From: Fibrobacter sp. UWH4
GTDB taxonomy: Bacteria; Fibrobacterota; Fibrobacteria; Fibrobacterales; Fibrobacteraceae
Length of the DNA: 64,000 bases
Direction: 5' to 3'
NCBI RefSeq assembly: GCF_900142475.1
Contig: NZ_FRAY01000009.1
Location: 48,427 to 112,426 of the forward strand
Positions 60,857-64,000 of this stretch are shown in pieces. Position numbers and translations under genes: made by a program. Under the pieces are notes generated by a model that saw only the letters and a program-made list of their open reading frames with translations, ran no database searches and had not been told where the DNA came from. Position 1 is the stretch's first letter. Every line of letters begins with the position of its first letter.

Positions 60857-61585
60857 TTAACGCCTGATGATTTCAAGCATGTCGCGTACGGCACGGTCGA
60901 TGCCTACCATGACAGACTTGCTCACGATGCTGTGACCGATGACGAGTTCGTCGATACCTTCGATCGTAGCGATGGGGGCGACATTCCTGTAATTCAGGCC
61001 GCGTCCTGCCTTGACCTTCAAGCCGTATTTGCGGGCGAGAACGGTCATGTCTTCGAGAGCGGAAATTTCGCGTTCCACTTCTTCGTTGCTGCCGAGGGCG
61101 CAGCTGGTGGCGTATTTGCCCGTGTTGAATTCCACGAAGTCTGCTCCGATTTTCTTGGCGGCCTTGACCTGTTCCGTTTCGGCGTCAATGAACACGCCTA
61201 CGGCAATGTCGTTGTTCTTGAGCGTCATGACGGGCTTGGCGAGGTCTGCCACCTTGGCGGCGACATTCAGGCCGTCTTCGGTGGAAAGTTCCGTGTGAAT
61301 TTCGGGGACGAGGGTCACGGTGTCCGGCTGGTTGTTGATGGCGACCTGGACCATTTCCTGTGCGGGGCAGATTTCCAGGTTCATCTTGGTCGTGACCGTG
61401 CGGCGCAAAAGCTGGACGTCGCGATCCTGGATGTGCTGTTTGTCTTCGCGCAAGTGCATGGTGATGCCTTCCGCTCCGGCGAGTTCGGCGAGTACGGCGG
61501 CCGCGATGGGATCCGGTTCGCAAATTTTGCGGGCTTCGCGGATGGTGGCGATATGGTCAACATTAAATCCAAGTTTTACGGTCAT
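60857..61585 (-). CDS. pdxJ: Pyridoxine 5'-phosphate synthase PdxJ
   Basis: This 242-residue TIM-barrel enzyme joins 1-deoxyxylulose phosphate and 3-hydroxy-1-aminoacetone phosphate to make vitamin B6. It shows LGFNVDHIATIREAR, GITMHLREDKQHIQD, TLVPEIHTELSTEDGL, VELNTGKYA-like VEFNTGKYA and AGRGLNYRN...ELVIGHSIVSKSV. Length and motifs are complete. The start has AAGGAG five bases upstream. It lies 13 bp downstream of the next minus-strand gene, so the two form an operon. Confidence 0.95.
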   Translation of the reverse strand: MTVKLGFNVDHIATIREARKICEPDPIAAAVLAELAGAEGITMHLREDKQHIQDRDVQLLRRTVTTKMNLEICPAQEMVQVAINNQPDTVTLVPEIHTELSTEDGLNVAAKVADLAKPVMTLKNNDIAVGVFIDAETEQVKAAKKIGADFVEFNTGKYATSCALGSNEEVEREISALEDMTVLARKYGLKVKAGRGLNYRNVAPIATIEGIDELVIGHSIVSKSVMVGIDRAVRDMLEIIRR

Positions 61586-61598
61586 GCGGGACTCCTTG

Positions 61599-62705
61599 TC
61601 ATTTCTTCATAAAGGTAGATAAATTTACGAGGGTGGTGCCCTGTTTCTGGGCTATTTCGGACAGGTTGCCGAGCTTTTCCAAAGAACTTTGGTTTAAGGG
61701 GAGAATCATGGTGGCAAGACCGTTCCGCTTGGCTTCGCGCAGTTTGGCCTTGGTATAGTCCGATAGGGAACTGTTGTCGGGATTGTACGGTGCCGTGCAC
61801 TTGCAGGTCATTTCCATGTCTTGGCATGTCTGCGGGACGATGGATAGCTTGTTCATGGAGATATCGGCGAACCAGAGCCCATGTTCCTTGGTGGGCTTCA
61901 AGATAGCTTGCAGGAGTTGTCTGTGCTCAACGGCTTGGCCCCCGTAGCGGCTGACGATCCCCTTGGCTTCGGGGAGCTTGCTGTAGGCTTCGGTGATAAC
62001 GTTTTCGATTTGTTCTTCGGTGTGGTGGATGCGCAGCGGACGAAGTTTGTTGTGCGCCTTGTTAAGCTTGGTGGATTCCATGGGGATCCACAGGGCGATT
62101 TCCTTGCGCTTGATTCTGTCCAGATCGCGATAAAAGTCGTCGCTTGGACCGAAGGGCGGAACAAGTAAATCGTACTTGAAATCCAGCTGGTTCAAGCTGA
62201 CGATCAATTCGGGGGTTAAGGTCGTAACCTGGAAGGCGACTGCGAGAATGGAGGCCCCCGGCTTGAATTCGTTTCGGGAAACCTGGAATTCGAGGTTCAG
62301 TGTATCCCCGTTATCCTTGATCAGGTCGACTTTGGCTGCCTGGAAGACTTCGTTGTTGTTGTAGAGTTCTTCCATGAAAAGAATCTTGCCGCCGTTCTTT
62401 TCGATGAATCTTTGGGCTTGCAGGAGGTACATGATGACGGTTTGGCCGCCTCCCATCGTCCAGATATGGCGCTTCTTGCGCTTGGAATAGCTGACTTCCA
62501 GAGGGAGCAGGGCCTGCTGCATCTTTTCTTCGAAGGAAAGCGTGTCTGGAACGGATTCTTGAACTGTGGTGGAGTCAGTGGCCGTGGCGTTGGTGGTGCT
62601 GTCTGTCGCCAGCATTCCTGAAAGTTTAGGAAGCAGGAAGATGAAACCTCCGATCAATGAGGTAAGAACGATGATTATGGCGACAACGTGTTTCATTTTT
62701 CCCAT
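61599..62705 (-). CDS. Divergent polysaccharide deacetylase-like exported protein
   Basis: This 368-residue protein has an N-terminal membrane anchor (VVAIIIVLTSLIGGFIFLLPKL) and a Thr/Ser-rich linker. A C-terminal domain then resembles the divergent polysaccharide deacetylase family (PF04748, YibQ-like): VPPFGPSDDFYRDLDRIKRKEIALWIPME, GIVSRYGGQAVEHRQLLQAILKP and MILPLNQSSLEKL. The family is thought to act on envelope glycans, and its activity is uncertain. The usual NodB metal motif is not clear. The start lies 10 bases after a minus-strand TATATT (62716-62721). Confidence 0.6.
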   Translation of the reverse strand: MGKMKHVVAIIIVLTSLIGGFIFLLPKLSGMLATDSTTNATATDSTTVQESVPDTLSFEEKMQQALLPLEVSYSKRKKRHIWTMGGGQTVIMYLLQAQRFIEKNGGKILFMEELYNNNEVFQAAKVDLIKDNGDTLNLEFQVSRNEFKPGASILAVAFQVTTLTPELIVSLNQLDFKYDLLVPPFGPSDDFYRDLDRIKRKEIALWIPMESTKLNKAHNKLRPLRIHHTEEQIENVITEAYSKLPEAKGIVSRYGGQAVEHRQLLQAILKPTKEHGLWFADISMNKLSIVPQTCQDMEMTCKCTAPYNPDNSSLSDYTKAKLREAKRNGLATMILPLNQSSLEKLGNLSEIAQKQGTTLVNLSTFMKK

Positions 62706-62735
62706 GGTGGCTGATAATATAACTAAATTGAGGCC

Positions 62736-63629
62736 ATGCCTGTCTTGTTTGCGTTGGTCGGAGCGACCGGAATCGGAAAATCGGAATTATCCTTGCGGCT
62801 TGCCGAACATTATGATGCCGAAATTATCGGCGTCGATTCCAGGCAGATTTACAAGGGCTTTTGTATTGGAACGGCCCAGCCTGACGCCGCGAGTCTTGTG
62901 CGGGTGAAACACCACCTGGTTGATTTCTTGGATCCGATGGAGTCTTTTTCGGCGGGTGGCTTTTGTAACAAAGTAAAAGAGTTGCTGTCTGCGAATCCGG
63001 AACGAAATTATATCCTGGTGGGGGGGACGGGACTTTATCTGCAGAGCCTGATGCTTGGCTTACCGCAGATTCCTGCGGTTCCTGAAGAAGTCCGGCTGGA
63101 ATTGGAAAATCTTGCGGCTCGCGAGGGTGCCGATAGTTTGTATAAAATGGCGATGGCGGCTGATCCGGAATTGGTGCGGAATGTGGAACCGAACAATGTA
63201 CATCGCCTAGTTCGAATCGTAGAGGTGTTCAAGGCGACGGGTCGCAGGCTATCGGAATTCCAGAAAGACCGCGAAGGCGGAATAGGGAAGTTGCCAATCT
63301 TTTGGCTGCAACGGGAGCGAGATGCCCTATATAAGAGGATTGATTCCCGTGTAGACCAGATGATTCAGGACGGTTGGGTTGACGAGGTGAACGTGCTTGC
63401 TAAGGATGTTCCGTTGTCCGCTCCTGCGTGGCAAAGTCTTGGCTATAGGGAACTTTTGCAGGTGAAATCGTCGGCAGAAATGGACGAAGTCGTTGAAGAA
63501 GTTAAGAAAAAGACCCGCAATTATGCAAAAAGGCAACTTACGTGGTTCCGTTGGCAGGTCGAAAGTGCTCCAATTGACATGGAAAAGGAGCCTTTTTCAC
63601 TTATAGTTCGCTCCTATCGGGCGCAATAG
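62736..63629 (+). CDS. miaA: tRNA dimethylallyltransferase MiaA
   Basis: This 297-residue enzyme adds an isopentenyl group to A37 of tRNAs that read UNN codons. It shows ALVGATGIGKSEL (P-loop), IIGVDSRQIYKGF, GTAQPDAASLVRVKHHLVDFLDP and YILVGGTGLYLQSLMLG. NVHRLVRIVEVFKATGR and KRQLTWFRWQ follow. All catalytic residues of the family are visible. The start lies on a 30-bp divergent spacer shared with the polysaccharide deacetylase-like gene. Confidence 0.95.
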   Translation: MPVLFALVGATGIGKSELSLRLAEHYDAEIIGVDSRQIYKGFCIGTAQPDAASLVRVKHHLVDFLDPMESFSAGGFCNKVKELLSANPERNYILVGGTGLYLQSLMLGLPQIPAVPEEVRLELENLAAREGADSLYKMAMAADPELVRNVEPNNVHRLVRIVEVFKATGRRLSEFQKDREGGIGKLPIFWLQRERDALYKRIDSRVDQMIQDGWVDEVNVLAKDVPLSAPAWQSLGYRELLQVKSSAEMDEVVEEVKKKTRNYAKRQLTWFRWQVESAPIDMEKEPFSLIVRSYRAQ

Positions 63630-63778
63630 CCTTGATTTTTAGCAGAAAAATTTGAGCGTCTGAAATTTTTGTGTGAATAGTTTGTGAACTCTTTGGTATT
63701 TTCCCTGCGAAAGACTCGTTGCTTTCCCGTTTTTTGCGAAAATAAGAAAAAAATGCGATTTTTTCTGCAAAAACACCC

Positions 63779-63806
63779 TTGCAAATGTTCCTGAAAATTC
63801 TATAAT
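63779..63806 (+). promoter_or_regulatory. Strong promoter of the final transcript
   Basis: A -35 box TTGCAA (63779-63784), a 16-bp spacer and a consensus -10 TATAAT (63801-63806), after a long A/T-rich upstream stretch (63700-63778) that could act as an UP element. No reading frame with a good start follows. Confidence 0.7.
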
Positions 63807-63812
63807 TGGCGT

Positions 63813-64000
63813 CGTTCCTGAGAGGGACGGCCGAAAACGAAACGCTGAAAGCGAAGAACCAAGTAAGCCGCGATCGAGGGACAGCAACCCGAGAGGTTGC
63901 TGAGTAGATTGAAGGAATCGGAGATGTGCTTAGTGACGGGTCCAAGAGGATTCTTGGAAAGTCAATGATACGAACGTGATTAACGGGACCAAGACTTTAA
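63813..64000 (+). ncRNA. Structured non-coding transcript, possible rRNA operon leader (cut by window edge)
   Basis: From about 63813 the sequence has no protein-like frame but several hairpins: CGTTCC/GGGACG (63810-63828), CGCT-GAAA-GCG, AGCAACC-CGAG-AGGTTGCT (around 63886-63903) and CCAAGA/TCTTGG (around 63942-63957). Longer pairings GGTCC/GGACC and AAAGTC/GACTTT enclose the last part. It does not show the conserved cores of RNase P RNA, tmRNA or SRP RNA in the part seen. The strong promoter and the end ...GACTTTAA suggest the leader just before a 16S rRNA gene. This is an inference; the RNA gene is incomplete. Confidence 0.4.

Overview
The window looks like chromosome of a Fibrobacter-type rumen or gut bacterium. 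The grounds are a PL10 pectate lyase beside a CE8 pectinesterase, both carrying extra C-terminal modules, a monomeric NADP isocitrate dehydrogenase, short-leader type IV pilins, many Gram-negative envelope proteins, and moderate GC with AT-rich spacers. The genus is an inference from these families, not a database match.

Region 1 (1-4.3 kb) is accessory DNA. It holds an IS3-type transposase remnant, a frameshifted HEPN-domain gene, a RhuM-family gene between two 49-bp direct repeats, and a three-gene DUF3791/DUF3990-type toxin-antitoxin-like operon whose ADP-ribosyltransferase-like member seems to have lost its catalytic segment.

Region 2 (3.7-11.6 kb) is the most unusual part. A complete type IV pilin gene at 4360 is flanked by two incomplete pilin copies without the N-terminal helix, at 3691 and at 7717 on the minus strand. 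The second copy starts 7 bp behind a tyrosine recombinase gene and shares 38 identical bases with the expressed pilin. Around this lie two paralogous gene pairs in mirror orientation, each a multi-span GT-C-like membrane protein overlapping an alkaline-phosphatase/LtaS-like enzyme. This looks like a pilin variation and pilin modification locus.

Region 3 (11.6-24.2 kb) is a surface-glycan cluster. It encodes a GT4 glycosyltransferase, LicD, an SDR epimerase, an IspD-like cytidylyltransferase, a HAD-containing protein, a GT-B-like protein, an FkbM methyltransferase, a GT2 membrane glycosyltransferase, a Gfo/Idh oxidoreductase, an ATP-grasp protein and a WecE-type aminotransferase. The 12.7-19.5 kb part is AT-rich and the remainder GC-richer, with a gene remnant at the join.

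Region 4 (24.2-28.7 kb) holds a minus-strand operon of a T4 Rnl1-like RNA ligase, a protein joining a GHKL-ATPase-like fold to an HExxH metallopeptidase motif, and a small basic protein. I know of no described system with this composition. A HigB/HigA-type toxin-antitoxin pair follows, with an operator-like inverted repeat over its promoter.

Region 5 (28.7-64 kb) is mostly core genome. It includes two B12-binding radical SAM proteins, a eukaryotic-type kinase, a LOG-family protein, a degenerate GGDEF protein, truA, a long-leader prepilin, yceD-rpmF-plsX, icd, pectin enzymes, an M16 peptidase, a CDF transporter, an efflux adaptor, HIT, recO-panB, a histone-H1-like PAAAKK protein, Ppx/GppA, an RsuA/RluB enzyme, a phosphoesterase, pdxJ, a divergent polysaccharide deacetylase and miaA. 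The last ~190 bases are a strongly promoted, structured, non-coding transcript, perhaps the leader of an rRNA operon. Spacers carry several interspersed repeat families. Many genes have a TATATT element only 6-10 bases before the ATG, which suggests leaderless or very short-leader mRNAs.
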